A DNA stretch of 64,000 nt from Glandiceps talaboti (GCF_964340395.1 NC_135560.1:19135098-19199097); one strand, 5' to 3'; shown: positions 11,780 to 24,141, numbered from the stretch's first letter. Numbers and translations are program-made. The notes: generated by a model not told the origin, from the letters alone.

Positions 11780-12066
11780 GCAAAGAAAATGCCGTACTAG
11801 CACCTCGATTGTGTGAGGGAAATGGCAACAATAACTCGAATGACATTCGACACGGATACTACACGATTGTGAGCAAGGGTGTTCATCACCCCACCCGCGG
11901 GCAGACCCCACCCTCCATGGAGCAATACAACAGCTGTTGTGCCACATATGATACCTCATCCGTTGGGAGACGCAGAGTCAACAGAGTGTTACAACTCGGA
12001 CGGTGGTGGTCAAAACAATTACCAGTGAAATTTATTGATGTTTTTCACAATGATAACAATGTCTAG
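11780..12066 (+). CDS. Possible terminal coding exon, unrecognised
   Basis: An open frame follows an acceptor-like TATATATTGTAG at 11769-11780 and runs to a TAG at 12066. The translation includes ENAVLAPRLCEGNGNNNS, HHPTRGQTPPSMEQY and the basic or aromatic end VLQLGRWWSKQLPVKFIDVF. Base composition is richer in GC than the flanks, and the codons look gene-like. It is in a different frame from the ORF ending at 11755 and has no good ATG at its start, so it would have to be spliced to an upstream exon. I could not find a donor in phase. AATAAA at about 12450 could serve as a poly(A) signal. Function unknown. Confidence 0.35.
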
Positions 12067-12586
12067 GATATGGTACCCTGGAGATGTAATAATCATAGAC
12101 TGATTAGTCACTTTTCCAATACAAATTATACAATGGATAATAGAATAGAATAGAACTTCATTGTCCATTTACGGAAATTTTCATTTTGCTTCACCAAAAT
12201 CAAGATGACAGTTCAATATAGGACATTAGGAATGCCATTGTGTACTCTCTCATTTGATACTGGTTAACAATCAGATGTCAAAATGGACCTATTTTATTTT
12301 GGTGTCTTATTTTATAACCAAGATCTGTCTTTATTTGTCAAAGAAATTGTCTCTAATACGTAGTATGTTTATCAATTGTTATTGTCTGTCCAACATGCAC
12401 AGAGTGAACATATGATGTGTAACCATTATTATTTTATCATCTGAAGGAAAATAAATTTTTGATGAAATATCTTACTACTGTGGCAATCAAGGTCTCAGTT
12501 TACCAAATATCAAGTTTCTAAGTACTCTTCAAGTTCAAGCACTAGCCCTACTTGTATGGCTGTAGTGTACGGTGCATTCGCATGGT

Positions 12587-12637
12587 TAGTCTCGGTTACC
12601 CAGCCTTTCGCCGCTGGGGGCTCTGCCTATGAGACTA
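12587..12637. mobile_element. Short fold-back element, 51 bp, TAGTCTCGG ends
   Basis: It begins TAGTCTCGGTTACCCAG and ends CTATGAGACTA, with the interior CGCCGCTGGGGGCTCTGCC matching the arm of the 9.6-kb element. It looks like one arm or a solo miniature of that family. No target duplication is visible here. Confidence 0.6.
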
Positions 12638-12707
12638 CTCCAAATGAATGAGTGTGTGATTATAGACGAGATGAATGGTAAATTGAATGTAAAGGTCAAA
12701 AATTAAA

Positions 12708-12775
12708 AAGTCTACAGCACATGGTATTCCCAGACAGTCTCCCATTCAAGTACTAACAATGCCCGACGCAGCTTT

Positions 12776-12806
<31 letters not shown>

Positions 12807-12827
12807 CTATGTAGTATGGCCGTAGAC
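12708..12827 (-). rRNA. 5S rRNA-like gene, single copy, possibly a pseudogene
   Basis: Read on the minus strand from 12827, the sequence starts GTCTACGGCCATACTACAT. It contains GGTTCTCGTCCGATCACCGA, then GTTAGTACTTGAATGGGAGA and GGGAATACCATGTGCTGTAG, and ends before a TTTTT terminator. Length is about 120, as for 5S. The internal promoter is mostly present: box A-like AGTAAAGCTGC and box C-like GTTAGTACTTGAATGGGAGAC. It differs from typical animal 5S at several positions (AGAAAAAAAC in the loop-B region, GAATGGG for GGATGGG, GACTGTC for GACCGCC). It stands alone rather than in an array, so it is either a dispersed gene or a pseudogene. Confidence 0.8.
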
Positions 12828-13601
12828 AAGGTTTTGAACAGAACCTTTGGTATTTATCACTAAAAAGTGGTACTATGACTTCAGCAATGACAACTTCAAT
12901 ATGTACATACAGTTGGTGTGCGAAAATACAATCCAAATCCGATACTTCACAGAAATTATACTTCTATATCATTTCAAAAATATCTACACGGCACAGGTAC
13001 GTAGTGACAGGCTGTCACAGGTGATCCTAAACTCTCCAGGTGACAACAGTCAGAATGGCATCACAGACCCACCCATATGCAAGCAGGGCTACCTTCCTGC
13101 AAACATAACACGTTTTATGGATAACTTGATGAGCTTACCTGAGGCTTGATATTGTTCATACCACTGATACAATCAGTTTCCACTCAATATGGCCAAGTCT
13201 CTCCAACATTTATTAAAGTTCACATCAAAACATCGAACCAGTTAAAAAGTTACTAAATTTTGCTTATCAAGCAAAGAGACTATCTTGCCACTTACATGTA
13301 CGTTGTCAATACAATTACATCTATAAAGACCAATCTGAATTTATAAAATAGGTAGAGGGCGCTAGTCTGTAGTAGTCATACATATGATGGACATGTGGTT
13401 CTTATTCTGTCGGCTTCAGATCATGAGACATCATTTGCACATACATGTATCTAATTTGCCTACCAAGTATCTTGAAACTATTGGGAGAATGGCTCATATG
13501 ACCAAGTTATTTGTTCGTCTGCTTATTTAATTATCAATCCATCTATCTGACTGTCTATATGTGTCTATCTAATAAGCTATCCATCCATCCGTCAGTCAGT
13601 C

Positions 13602-13602
<1 letters not shown>

Positions 13603-13642
<40 letters not shown>

Positions 13643-13686
13643 CAACTACCCGCCTATCTATCTGTCTGTCAATTCATCATGAAATG

Positions 13687-13773
<87 letters not shown>

Positions 13774-13790
13774 CATCTATCTGTATTATA
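13603..13790. repeat. Microsatellites (GT)n and (ATCT)n
   Basis: About 19 GT units at 13603-13640 are followed by more than 20 ATCT units at about 13688-13776, with degenerate edges. The stretch from 12830 to 15320 otherwise shows no supported gene. Confidence 0.96.
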
Positions 13791-15661
13791 TATCTATCTG
13801 TCTATATATGTATATTAAACCTTGTACATCTTGCAATATCGACAGACATGTATTGTTATAACCTGTCAAGTTCTTATGACAGAATATTTTACAATAAAAG
13901 TGTATATAAATCATAGGTATATCTAAGATATCACACGACATTTGTAGTTAAGAAGTCACATGACGTATCTAATGAGGAATGTCTTCTCTCAAATTTGTTA
14001 AATGACACTCATTGTCATCAAACTTTTAGGAATTTTGTCATCAACTTTAGGAATTTATATATTTGGCAAGTAGACTAGGCCTATTTTGCAGTAATTAATG
14101 TAATCTGATTAAAATGAAATGTAGAAGCCAGCCGATCCAGTGTTCAGTGTTCAATTCAATTTTATCAGCTTTATGGGCTTTCTTTTTACTTGAATAATAT
14201 TTTTATTCCATGCCCACGTCTTCGTAGAAAGTGGTGACCAAAACAAAAACACAAACATGGGGTTTACAGTACGATGTCGTGTGAGGAAAGAGACGAATAA
14301 AAACAAAAGAATCCCCTCAAGCAAGCGATAGCTTTATGTCCTTGAACTTTTCATTATGACCTCAATGATATCCGGCAATGATATTACCAAAAATCCAGGG
14401 CAAAAATCCATCTCCTGCTAAGTCTGTGTTAATTTTAGACTTTAATATTTCCAGCGTCCTTCCACGAATAGCTTACTTCATCTTACATGTAAACAACACG
14501 AACTTTTCACAATATCAGTCACAATTTGGTGTCGCCCTTCACTTTTTACGGAAACTTAGCACGCATTAATTTTCGACATCATAAGGGGATCAGTGAAAGT
14601 ATTGTGTAAGTTGGGGGTGCAATGTCAAGACGGCAGAGATGTCGTCTGGTCGCAACTGGTGTTTTACGAGTTATACGACGTAATTCTGTAAATTTTGGCG
14701 ATTTTGAGCCAAACATATTTGTTTTATTGCACGATTTTTTGTACAAGTTCATCTTTATCTCGATTGCTCCTTACTGATTCGAGGTTTTGTGCAAAACATA
14801 ATCAGAACCGATTCGGCCATCCACGACTTTTGACTTCTGCTGTAGAGATTTGTGACCAAACAAAAATAATTACCAGAAATTGCGGTAAGTATGTTATATA
14901 TTTTTTTCAGTATTATTTTTTTTTGTCTCAAAGAAAAAAATTGTCGGTCTAAATTTTCGAATTCTGAGAACGTACGTCACCTTACGATACGCGGTGTGAT
15001 GTTGTCAGACCCCAGGGGCCAGACTGTGCCTGGGTGTGGGCATTCTGACGATACCGTTGTACTTGTAGTTCTCAATACCAACACACAATATGTACTTGGA
15101 CGTTTCTGATAGGTTGCCTCCTGCATTCTTCAAGACTAGTCAGCTGCAAGTCTTCAAATGTTTGACTATCATGCATGACGTGTAGCGAAAAACGCAAAGT
15201 TTGTAAACGTAAACATGAAAGGAAAGTTGTTGCTTGGTGCTATGGAGTGTATCTCAGTTGTTCCTGTAACATGCACAGCTTTGCAAACCATTGGCTATCA
15301 AGGCAATAAAATGGGTGTGTCACTTAGGGACCGGACAGAATTTACGGCAGAGGGGGGGCCTGGGGAGAAATTGGGGGGGCCATGAAAAAAATGGGAGGCT
15401 TGAAGGGGGGGCCATGAAAATTCTCATGGTTTGAAAGGGGGGGCCGCGAAATATTTTGTCATTGAAAAAAATTAATATGTTAGAAAATTTAGCATTGCAT
15501 GAGATAGCACTTGATATCGCCTTTAATTGAATGTCTACACTTTCATTTATGTATTAAAATGAATGTGTGTACGTTTGTATGTACCTATTTAGTGAAGCAT
15601 AAAAACACTACTCAAGATTAATTTGATACACCCTGCATTACTCTTATATACTCCAAGTTGT

Positions 15662-15763
15662 TCACACACACACACACACACTTACACACACACATATGTA
15701 TACATACATACATACATACATTTTAGTACTGTGGAAACAGGTTCAGTGTGTAATTACCATCAA

Positions 15764-15842
<79 letters not shown>
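15662..15842. repeat. Microsatellites (CA)n, (TACA)n and (TA)n
   Basis: CA and TACA runs lie at 15662-15720 and about 38 TA units at 15767-15842. All are inside the 1.72-kb element. Confidence 0.95.
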
Positions 15843-15843
<1 letters not shown>

Positions 15844-15890
15844 TAGCATAGGACCTGATTTAGATAGGTGTTTTATTTCTTTCCTTGACA

Positions 15891-16253
15891 CTATTCTTGA
15901 GTTTCACTCTCAGACTCACTAGAGTCTGAAGATGTGAGGCAAGACTTGTCTTTCTTTCTATCTAAAACCAGTGAAATTAAACTATTTCCCTCCTCAGCAT
16001 CATCAAATGCATCTATCTGTACTAAATATTGTAAAGCATTTAGATGTCTGCGTGGTGTTAAGTGTTTTTTCATCAGTGACTTTGCACTAACTTTGGTAGT
16101 TGCCTTCTGGCCGTATATGATCACTGTACAGTGTATTGAATACAATTCTGAATTTGCTGTCCTCATCATGAAGTCACAAATGCCTGACACTATAGGTTTA
16201 AATATGTATGGTTTTGGAACTGAAAGCATATTGATTACATCTAAGTATTCCAC
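15891..16253 (-). CDS. Unrecognised ORF inside the 15.3-17.05-kb element, possible terminal exon
   Basis: The minus-strand frame is open for about 120 residues and ends at 15891. It contains VVEYLDVINMLSVPKP, FKPIVSGICDFMMRT and KSLMKKHLTPRRHLNALQYL, and an acidic serine-rich tail, TSSDSSESESETQE. An acceptor-like AAATTCAG lies just upstream, and the frame starts with GTG rather than ATG, so it may be a last exon. It is the only coding-like sequence in the element, whose transposase is otherwise missing. I do not recognise a transposase, Myb or other domain. It could be captured host sequence, a decayed transposon gene or chance. Confidence 0.35.
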   Translation of the reverse strand: MEYLDVINMLSVPKPYIFKPIVSGICDFMMRTANSELYSIHCTVIIYGQKATTKVSAKSLMKKHLTPRRHLNALQYLVQIDAFDDAEEGNSLISLVLDRKKDKSCLTSSDSSESESETQE

Positions 16254-16420
16254 AACATTCTGAATTTCTTTGCACTTTCATGAAGTCACAAATGTCTTAC
16301 ATTTACATGTGTATTGGTAGTGCATTTGGTGTAGGAAAGTGAAAGCTATATTTGTCAGACCTCAGTGTGCATAAAATCCTTAGTTTGCTAGCACTTCATG
16401 ACATCACAAATGTCTGACAT
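16169..16420. repeat. Degenerate tandem repeat, about 110-bp unit, three copies
   Basis: The motif TCATGAAGTCACAAATG (or TCATGACATCACAAATG), followed by a CTGACA or CTTACA step, recurs near 16169, 16278 and 16398 inside the transposon-like element. The intervening sequence is only weakly alike. Confidence 0.55.
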
Positions 16421-17481
16421 TAGATAGTTATTGTGTTATGAGTATAAATAGATATTTGAATACACTATGTAGGTGATGTGATGTCCTTAGATACTCCCCA
16501 CAAATGTCCCCACTACAGTTTTTCACAAATCACGCATGTGAATGTGTGTTTACTCTGTGTCTGTGTTTCTGTGTATGTATCAGTGAATGACAGTTAAAAC
16601 CACCACATCAAATGCCTAGGTATTAAGTGATGACTACTTATGGTGTCTAGTTGGGAAATAAACAAGATTATACCACATGTGTATGATTACATGTATGGTC
16701 AAAATGTTTTATTTTGTTTTGTTTTCTAAAAAACTTCCTCTACAACTACTATTAAAGTTGTTTGGGCTGAAATAGTAACATAATAGTAGTACCAAAAGAC
16801 ATATTACAGTTGTGCTACAGTAACAAAAAAATTTGTACTCTTTTTACTTATTGTAGGGGGCAGGATATTGCGCACTTTTTTTCTTTTTTTTTCCTTTTTT
16901 TTTTGGGGGGGGGGCCATGAAATTTTTATACTTTTGAAAGGGGGGGCTGTGAAATTTTGGTCACAGTGGATGGGGGGGCCAGGAAAAAAAACAAGTCAGA
17001 GATAATTTCTCCCCAGGCCCCCCCCCTGCCGTAAATTCTGTCCGGTCCCTTATTATATATGCATATACGGTGATGACTACTTGTACTAGTCTGTGTACTA
17101 CTACTAGTGGACATCGTGTACACCCGGCATGTACATCGATCCAGTGTAGTGGTCATTGTAAGGCATCCTATTGTATTAAGCAGACACTTTAAAGAATTAA
17201 TGAAGTTGTTTTATATAATAAAGCCCACAAGAAGAATAGGTGTGAGACAGTACACTGTTAACTGCAAACAATCGGTACACATCAAACCATTAACACTATA
17301 AACAGTTATTAACAGACCAATCTGATTAAAACCTGAGGCGATCAGGATAAAAACGTAAACATGTACCATGAAGGTCAATTCAGGCAAAATAAGGAAGGTA
17401 AAAGAGCAATGAACCATTAGCCAACATCTACATCGAATTTTAATCAGATTGTTAACAGACATGATATGTTTACAAAGATGA

Positions 17482-17565
17482 ACTATGGCATAGCCCCTCC
17501 ACCATGGTGGAAGGTCTATGACTAGGTTAAACCTCAGACCACTATAAAGTGGTCTGAGGCTAAAC
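17482..17565. mobile_element. Two adjacent micro-hairpin insertions
   Basis: The first, 17489-17520, has ends CATAGCCCCTCCACC and GGTGG..GGTCTATG and only weakly matching flanks (ACTATGG versus ACTAGGT). The second, 17533-17558, is a near-perfect palindrome CTCAGACCACT..AGTGGTCTGAG flanked by GTTAAAC (17526-17532) and GCTAAAC (17559-17565). The two hairpins are 12 bp apart and have different interiors. Confidence 0.65.
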
Positions 17566-18081
17566 CAGACAGTGAGTACATAGGCATTGAATTATTCAAA
17601 ATCAATTTATTGCCACCTTTCAGACTGACAATCAAGACATTGAAAACTAAGTAAAGGGCAGGGCATGCCAGGGTTATCATAAAAAGGAAGGTCTTTAACT
17701 TTAATTGTGCAAAAGTCAGTCTTTTACTGAGTTGATATGGATTTCACTAGGCAATGGTCTGTAGTATATGCTAGCAAAACACCTTCACAAGTTTAGGAGA
17801 AAATTAAAAATGACCTGTGAAATTAACAGAAAGTCATAAACAAATAATATTATTTACCTTTTTTGTTATCTATTTCTTTATTGGCTCACTTCTTTTGTTC
17901 TATTAGTCTTTGGGTGATTATTTCCTTGGAAGGCTATTTGTTATTTTATCTACACTTGGTTGAATACAAAGTTTGACCTTTATCAAATATCTATTGCATC
18001 AGTTCATATGAACGGTCAGTCTCTCTCAATTTAGCTAACCATACAATGTTCAAGATAAGAAAAAGAAGTGACAAGGTACAG

Positions 18082-18536
<455 letters not shown>

Positions 18537-18540
18537 ACAC

Positions 18541-18722
18541 ATACATGTACATACATACATACATACATACATACATACATACATACATACATACATACAT
18601 ACATACATACATACATACATACATACATACATACTAACATACATACATACATACATACATACATACATACATACATACATACATACATACATACATACAT
18701 ACACACATACACACATACATAC
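18541..18722. repeat. Tetranucleotide microsatellite (CATA)n
   Basis: About 45 units of ACAT/CATA lie directly after the CT tract, with one ACTAACAT interruption at about 18633. Confidence 0.98.
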
Positions 18723-19498
18723 CAAGCAGTAGTCATAGTTGTGTTTAGACTTATGCGATTCTGTTTAAATTAATTAAAATTTTACCTAGAATTATATTTA
18801 AATGTTTTAATTTGTCTCATAATTCAGGTAAATGTACACACATTGAAATATTTTTAGCCTTATGCCGGTAAAAATACTATGATTAAATATCAATAAATAG
18901 AGAAACTATCATGCACAATTACAATGTACGTTCTGAATTGTATTCATTGTAATCCTTTCCTGTAAATTTACCTAGGGATTTGCATCAAATTGCTGAAATG
19001 GATTACATTAATCACTACCACCTCATCTGATAATCAATAGAATTACAATTCACAGTCACATATCCATCAACAGCTGTACAATATACATGACATACCAGAT
19101 ATGTAGGTTTATATTGAAAGTGTATGTCATTGTATACAGTTGAATAAATATTTAGTTACTCTCTCTGGGTTAGTGTAAGCTATGCTTCAGTGTATACCTA
19201 ATTCCTAATGCTGCATAAACCTACAACACCAGATAGTGCTATCCCCAGAGATGATGCCATTTTAAAATCATACAATCATAAATAGACTATTAATAGATAC
19301 GACAAGGTAACTGAGTACCAGGAGTTTAGATAAAGGTTCAGGTTACCTATAATAATAATCTACACAGATAAGAGAAAGAGAGTGTCTAGATCAGAGTTGA
19401 TGCTGTGCTCCTACTAAAAGTAAATTGTTGAGTTGGATGATATTAAGCAAGTGGCTTGTGCTTACATGATATCAACAGTGTATATTACTAGATGCAAG

Positions 19499-19762
19499 AA
19501 TGAATGTTCATGGACTCTTGGTTCATACTTGGTAGTGAAATTTCTACTCACAGTCAAATTATTTCTTGGAAGTAAATCCCAAATTTTCGCCGACATCTCT
19601 TCAGCATCATCAGGGGTATACTATACATGACAACTAGCCATTGTAGTACACCCCTGACAATGCTGACAAGACATCGGCAAAAATTGGGATTCACTTCCAA
19701 GAAATATTTTGACTCTGTGAGTAGAAATTTCATTACTAAGTACTAGATGTTGTGAACATTCA
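19499..19762. mobile_element. Long inverted repeat, arms about 110-130 bp, short spacer
   Basis: The left arm (GAATGTTCA..GTGAAATTTCTACTCACAG..ATTTCTTGGAAGTAAATCCC..CAGGGGTATACTA) pairs with the right arm (TAGTACACCCCTGACAATG..GGGATTCACTTCCAAGAAAT..CTGTGAGTAGAAATTTCATT..TGAACATTC). Small indels separate the arms and the spacer is about 20 bp. It could form a large hairpin and is probably a fold-back transposon or an old inverted duplication. No clear target duplication. Confidence 0.8.
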
Positions 19763-20819
19763 ACATTTTCATCAGGGATAGAGTGAAGAAATGAAAGGGT
19801 GCAATGTAATGTTTACATTTACATTCTGTAGTTCAAAGAATTATATCCAGTGCCTGTACATTATATTAGGTGAATTGATATTTTTAATATAGGTTATTTG
19901 TATCTTCCTTTTAAAAAATAGTTTGTGTGTACATCTAATTTAGCTAGAAATCAATGCTGTATCCTGTAACAGAATTATACGCCTCATATTGGTTCCTTGC
20001 CATTTTGTTCTCTAAATAAAATTCAACTTTGATTGTCGTGAATCAAATTGATGAAAAATATAACATACTGACCACATAATATAAGGAATAGAGGAACATG
20101 AAAGACTGGTAATAGTTTGTCTACAAGAAATTGTTGTGCAACATTAGCACATCAAATTGGCTTAGAAGGCGCACTGTTCCCGGATAACCTTTACATTGTA
20201 GGTTAATTACATACTGTGTCAGCATCCTGATGTGTTAGCAGTGAAATACTCTGGAGATGAATTAGAAAAAAAACATGATTTGATCAGGCTAGGATAATTG
20301 ATCTCCATTATGTGATGGTGATGTCAGTCAGATGATTGTGTTATATATTTGACAGAACCTCTCATTGAGACGTATTACTTCCAGTTTCTCTGAATGGCCA
20401 GCATTTCTAAAAAAGTGTTTCCCCCAAGGATGGATGTAAATTTAGCCTTTTCATAACTTTCAAAAAAGTGTGCCCCAAAAGACTTACGTCCATGTAGATG
20501 CATTTAATGACTATTGGGTGAATTAAAGTAAAATGGGTGAATAAAAATCATACGACTCTGAAAATGTCTACAGTAGTTTTGTCACTTTATCAAACCAGAA
20601 CACGCATGCATTCATACTTAAGCAAGCAATATATATTAATGTAATATGCACAATGGAATTAAAATCTTGCTGTTACTTACTCCATGTAGCCCATTGTAAG
20701 TTAAAATCAAGAAAAAAAAATCTGGGGTTTAACCATGTAAATTTTTTTGTGTTTGGTTGTTCGTTGGTTTGTTGTCGTTTACTCATGTATGTATCTACTC
20801 ATTTGTCAGTTTATTTTGT

Positions 20820-20896
20820 GTTTGTTTGTTTGTTTACTTGTTTATTTGTTTGTTTGTTTGTTTTCTTTGTTTACTTGTATGTTTATTTTGTTTTGT
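20820..20896. repeat. Imperfect (GTTT)n / (TTTA)n microsatellite
   Basis: A degenerate run of TTTG, TTTA and CTTG tetranucleotides without coding content. Confidence 0.85.
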
Positions 20897-20937
20897 TTAT
20901 ATTTGTAAACAGAACTAAATGAGCCTGAGCACCCTGT

Positions 20938-21265
20938 GCTAGAAGTCCTGAGATGTATGAGATGAAATTTAAAATTCATCCACAGCCACCCACACACAGT
21001 CATTAATTTCATGTCTTTGTTACAATCAATCACAAAATTCCAACCAATAATACAGTCCCTCATAAAGTTAGTGTTTATTTGGGCAATTGACTTATGTAAA
21101 GTCCAAATATGGTATATTTGTCAGCACAGGATGCTACTTACATGTATACACTGTTGTCACTATAGCAGTTGGGGTTCACTGATTGGATGAACAACATTTT
21201 GTGCTGATTGAGGGACTTTTAGCAGACGTGGTTTGTAATTAGAAATCACATTGGCATCTAGACTA
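20938..21265. mobile_element. Truncated copy of the TAGTCT-ended element (related to 35944-36320)
   Basis: From GCTAGAAGTCCTGAGATG to the right end GGCATCTAGACTA at 21265, the sequence parallels 36010-36320. Shared stretches include CAGCCACCCACAC, CACAGTCATTAA, ACAGTCCCTCATAAAGTTAG and TGGTATATTTGTCAGC. The left terminus is missing or too diverged to see, and no target duplication is found. Confidence 0.75.
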
Positions 21266-21548
21266 AGGGGAAATGAACATTCAGCCAGCATTGGTATATA
21301 ACTGCGTGTATCGGTATAGTTGCCAGTAACCAGTAGCAGTTGTATAGAGCATTTGAGAAGAAAAACACTATTGGCAATAAGACCCGTCCAGGTCAGTAGA
21401 AAATAATGGCTATAAAGCTATCATATATCACAGTAATTTGGCTGTAAGCATGTTTAACAATCAAGTCACCAGAATGATGCGACTAGAAGTGAGCATTGGA
21501 ATGTTAATAAATGAGGTACCACTACCAGGTAAAATTATGTCATCCATT

Positions 21549-21608
21549 ACACAGTTTGGTTGATCAAATGAAAAGAATTTCTTTTCACTTGATCAACCAA
21601 CCTGTGTA
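21549..21608. repeat. Hairpin, arms about 29 bp
   Basis: ACACAGTTTGGTTGATCAA on the left pairs with TTGATCAACCAACCTGTGT on the right, with AAAAGAA/TTCTTTT at the apex. It may be a small fold-back element; flanking duplications are not evident. Confidence 0.8.
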
Positions 21609-22014
21609 TGCTCATAAACGTAAATTGATAGGACTGTAAATCATGTCACCAGTATTTTTAGTCAGAATATGTCCAGTGATCAAATGAATCTATACTGCCT
21701 TCTTTACATTGTGATCATTGTTATAATTTAGTTGTATTTAAAGAAAACAGTGACAAAATTTAAGACTTTTGTTTGTACAGGGCATGATTTAGTAGTTTCC
21801 GTTGAGACATGATTTATCAGTCCATTGATGGAGTAAAGATTGTCTGTTTAGGTCAACATTATTGTCATTCTGTTGTTACAGTAAGAGTTAAGCAACTGTT
21901 TGCAAACATTGTCAGTTTTGGTCAATATTTACTTTCATTCATTACATCATATATGTAACAGTGTCAGTTGTCAATTAGTTACAATCATTAAAAAGTCTGT
22001 CAATTCATAAACTA

Positions 22015-22094
22015 AGTTAGTTAGTTAGTTCGTTAGTTAGTTAGTTAGTTTGTTTGTTTGTTTGTTTGTTTGTTTGTTTGTTTGTTTGTTTGTT
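22015..22094. repeat. Microsatellite (GTTA)n followed by (GTTT)n
   Basis: A tetranucleotide run that changes from TTAG to TTTG units, about 20 units in all. Confidence 0.96.
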
Positions 22095-24141
22095 ACAGGA
22101 ATCATTGTCAGTTTGTCAGTTTGTCAACTAGTCACAGGAATCAATGAAAGTTTGTCAGTTTTGGTCAATATTTAGCATCTAATTACTAAATTCAGTAAAG
22201 GCAAATACATGTAGACACATGGACATTTGTATACTGACTATTGCCTTGAATTGGTACAATAACCTACACCTCATTCACATTTGTGCCTGTAGGACATCCA
22301 TCCATCAAGATACCTCAACTGTTACATTCCCAAATGGTTACACAATTTTCTCACCAGTAGATTTCAACAAAGTTGTCCAATTTAGCATATATACATATAA
22401 CAAATTGCCACATAGATCCATTGCATTGTTTTCCAGAAATTAAAAAGAGAGAACCCCTAATACTCAATATTTGCCAAAGAAGAACGATCACAGAGATGTA
22501 CTGAAATACATTTGTTAACCCTTTTGTAGGAAGTGAATACACAATTTGCATAATTATATGTGATGCATGTAGTAGATATAGTTACTATTATACAATTATA
22601 GATTTAGATTTAGTTGAAAACATTGACTGGCTGTTTTCTCAAGTCAGAAACTCGCAATGGGCAAAATATGATGGCATAGTATTTGTTGTTCTGTATACAC
22701 TATTCTGTATATTATGAGGCAAAGATATTCTTCTGAATATTCAGTACACTTTCTTGAGTATTATATATATGCATGTTTCAGCTTTGTGAGGAAATATTTG
22801 AAAAATTATTTTCTTGCTAGCATACTGAATGTAACCGCCATTATGGTTATGAGACATGATTATTGAATATTTTGTCTTCATCTTAGTATTCTAAATTTCA
22901 TATACATTGTAAAAATTGACAGTGGGATAGCGTGAGAATAATCAATGATGCAAAGCATTAGATACAATAGTATGGTAGCTGTCTATACTTAAATTAGAAT
23001 AAATACCAGCAGAAGTGATGCATCTTCGGACACAATTATGGGGTCACAGTGTATCACATCGTAGATCAGGAGCTCTAGTCCCAATTATGTAGTCTGTTGG
23101 GGTAGTACAGAATGTAATATATAAGGGCAGAAGAGACTTGGCTTATTTTGTAGTCTGTATACAGCTAGTAAATGTCATGGGGAAAGAGACACAGTGATAG
23201 ATCTCACATCTAATTATACTGCAGTGATATGACATTCTAATTACCTTAAGGTAGTAAAATATGTAAATTATGTTAGTGGTGGTTTAGTATATTGGGTCAT
23301 TTCTCCTGAAGTGACAGGACATATTCATATGTTAATAATCTGTGTAGATTATACTGGTTTTTACTATCACAAGGTAAGTTATTAATAATCGGCTGTCTTA
23401 ACATGCAGAGCATACATCTGTAATCCTCTATTCAGTCCATATGAGTGCATGTTATTTCAATGTGACAGCATTATCGCAGGACCAATACTGAGTTTATAGC
23501 TGGCAATATAATGTTTTTGATGTAGATGACATCGTTATTGTTTTTATGGATGAAATCTTTGAGGCAGCTGTTCGATCCCAAAGTCTACCTCCATCGAAAT
23601 AGCAGGTAAGTTATTAAAATCCTTTGAAATATATAAATAGAGTCTGACGGTATCTCTCTTTTTAGGTCTTAGCAATAATCATTCTAGTTTGGTTTAAATG
23701 AACCTATACTCAAAGTAGTGGTTTTGTGGCCGGAACCTTGGCTTTGTTGAGGATAGTCTAGTAATTGGATTGTGGTGTTAGGATAGAATAATAAGGTATA
23801 CAGTGAATAGTGCATGACTGTATAATAGTGGGTGGGTCTATTCATGGATGTTTGCACTACTTCTTGTGTGTGAATGTTCACAAAGCGTGGTATGATATTG
23901 CAAGGATTGTTGTCTTTTGAGCTGTACAAAGAGAGGGTACAGCCTATTGAGACTAAAGGTGTACAACATATGTGTTTTTACTGGGTCATCTTACTAATTG
24001 TCAGCCCTGCACTTGAACACAATGTCACAGCTAACAAGGTTACATGCTTGCATAGATTGTCAGTGGAATAATATGAAGCTGGGATAAAATGCTGGCAGGT
24101 ATGAATATCTATGAATTTATCAATGTCTATAGACATAATTT

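Larger units (their letters stand above)
15327..17049. mobile_element. DNA-transposon-like element, 1.72 kb, about 45-bp terminal inverted repeats, TTA target duplication
   Basis: The left end GGGACCGGACAGAATTTACG continues as GGCAG, a G-run and CCTGGGGAGAAATT. The right end at 17049 is its reverse complement, including CTCCCCAGG, a C-run and GCCGTAAATTCTGTCCGG. TTA flanks both ends (15324-15326 and 17050-17052). A 3-bp TTA duplication and GGG tips fit PIF/Harbinger-type elements, but no transposase domain is recognisable. Next to each end lie sub-repeats of G-run plus CCATGAAA. The interior holds CA and TA microsatellites and one unrecognised minus-strand ORF. A related fragment lies at about 37970-38060. 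Confidence 0.8.
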
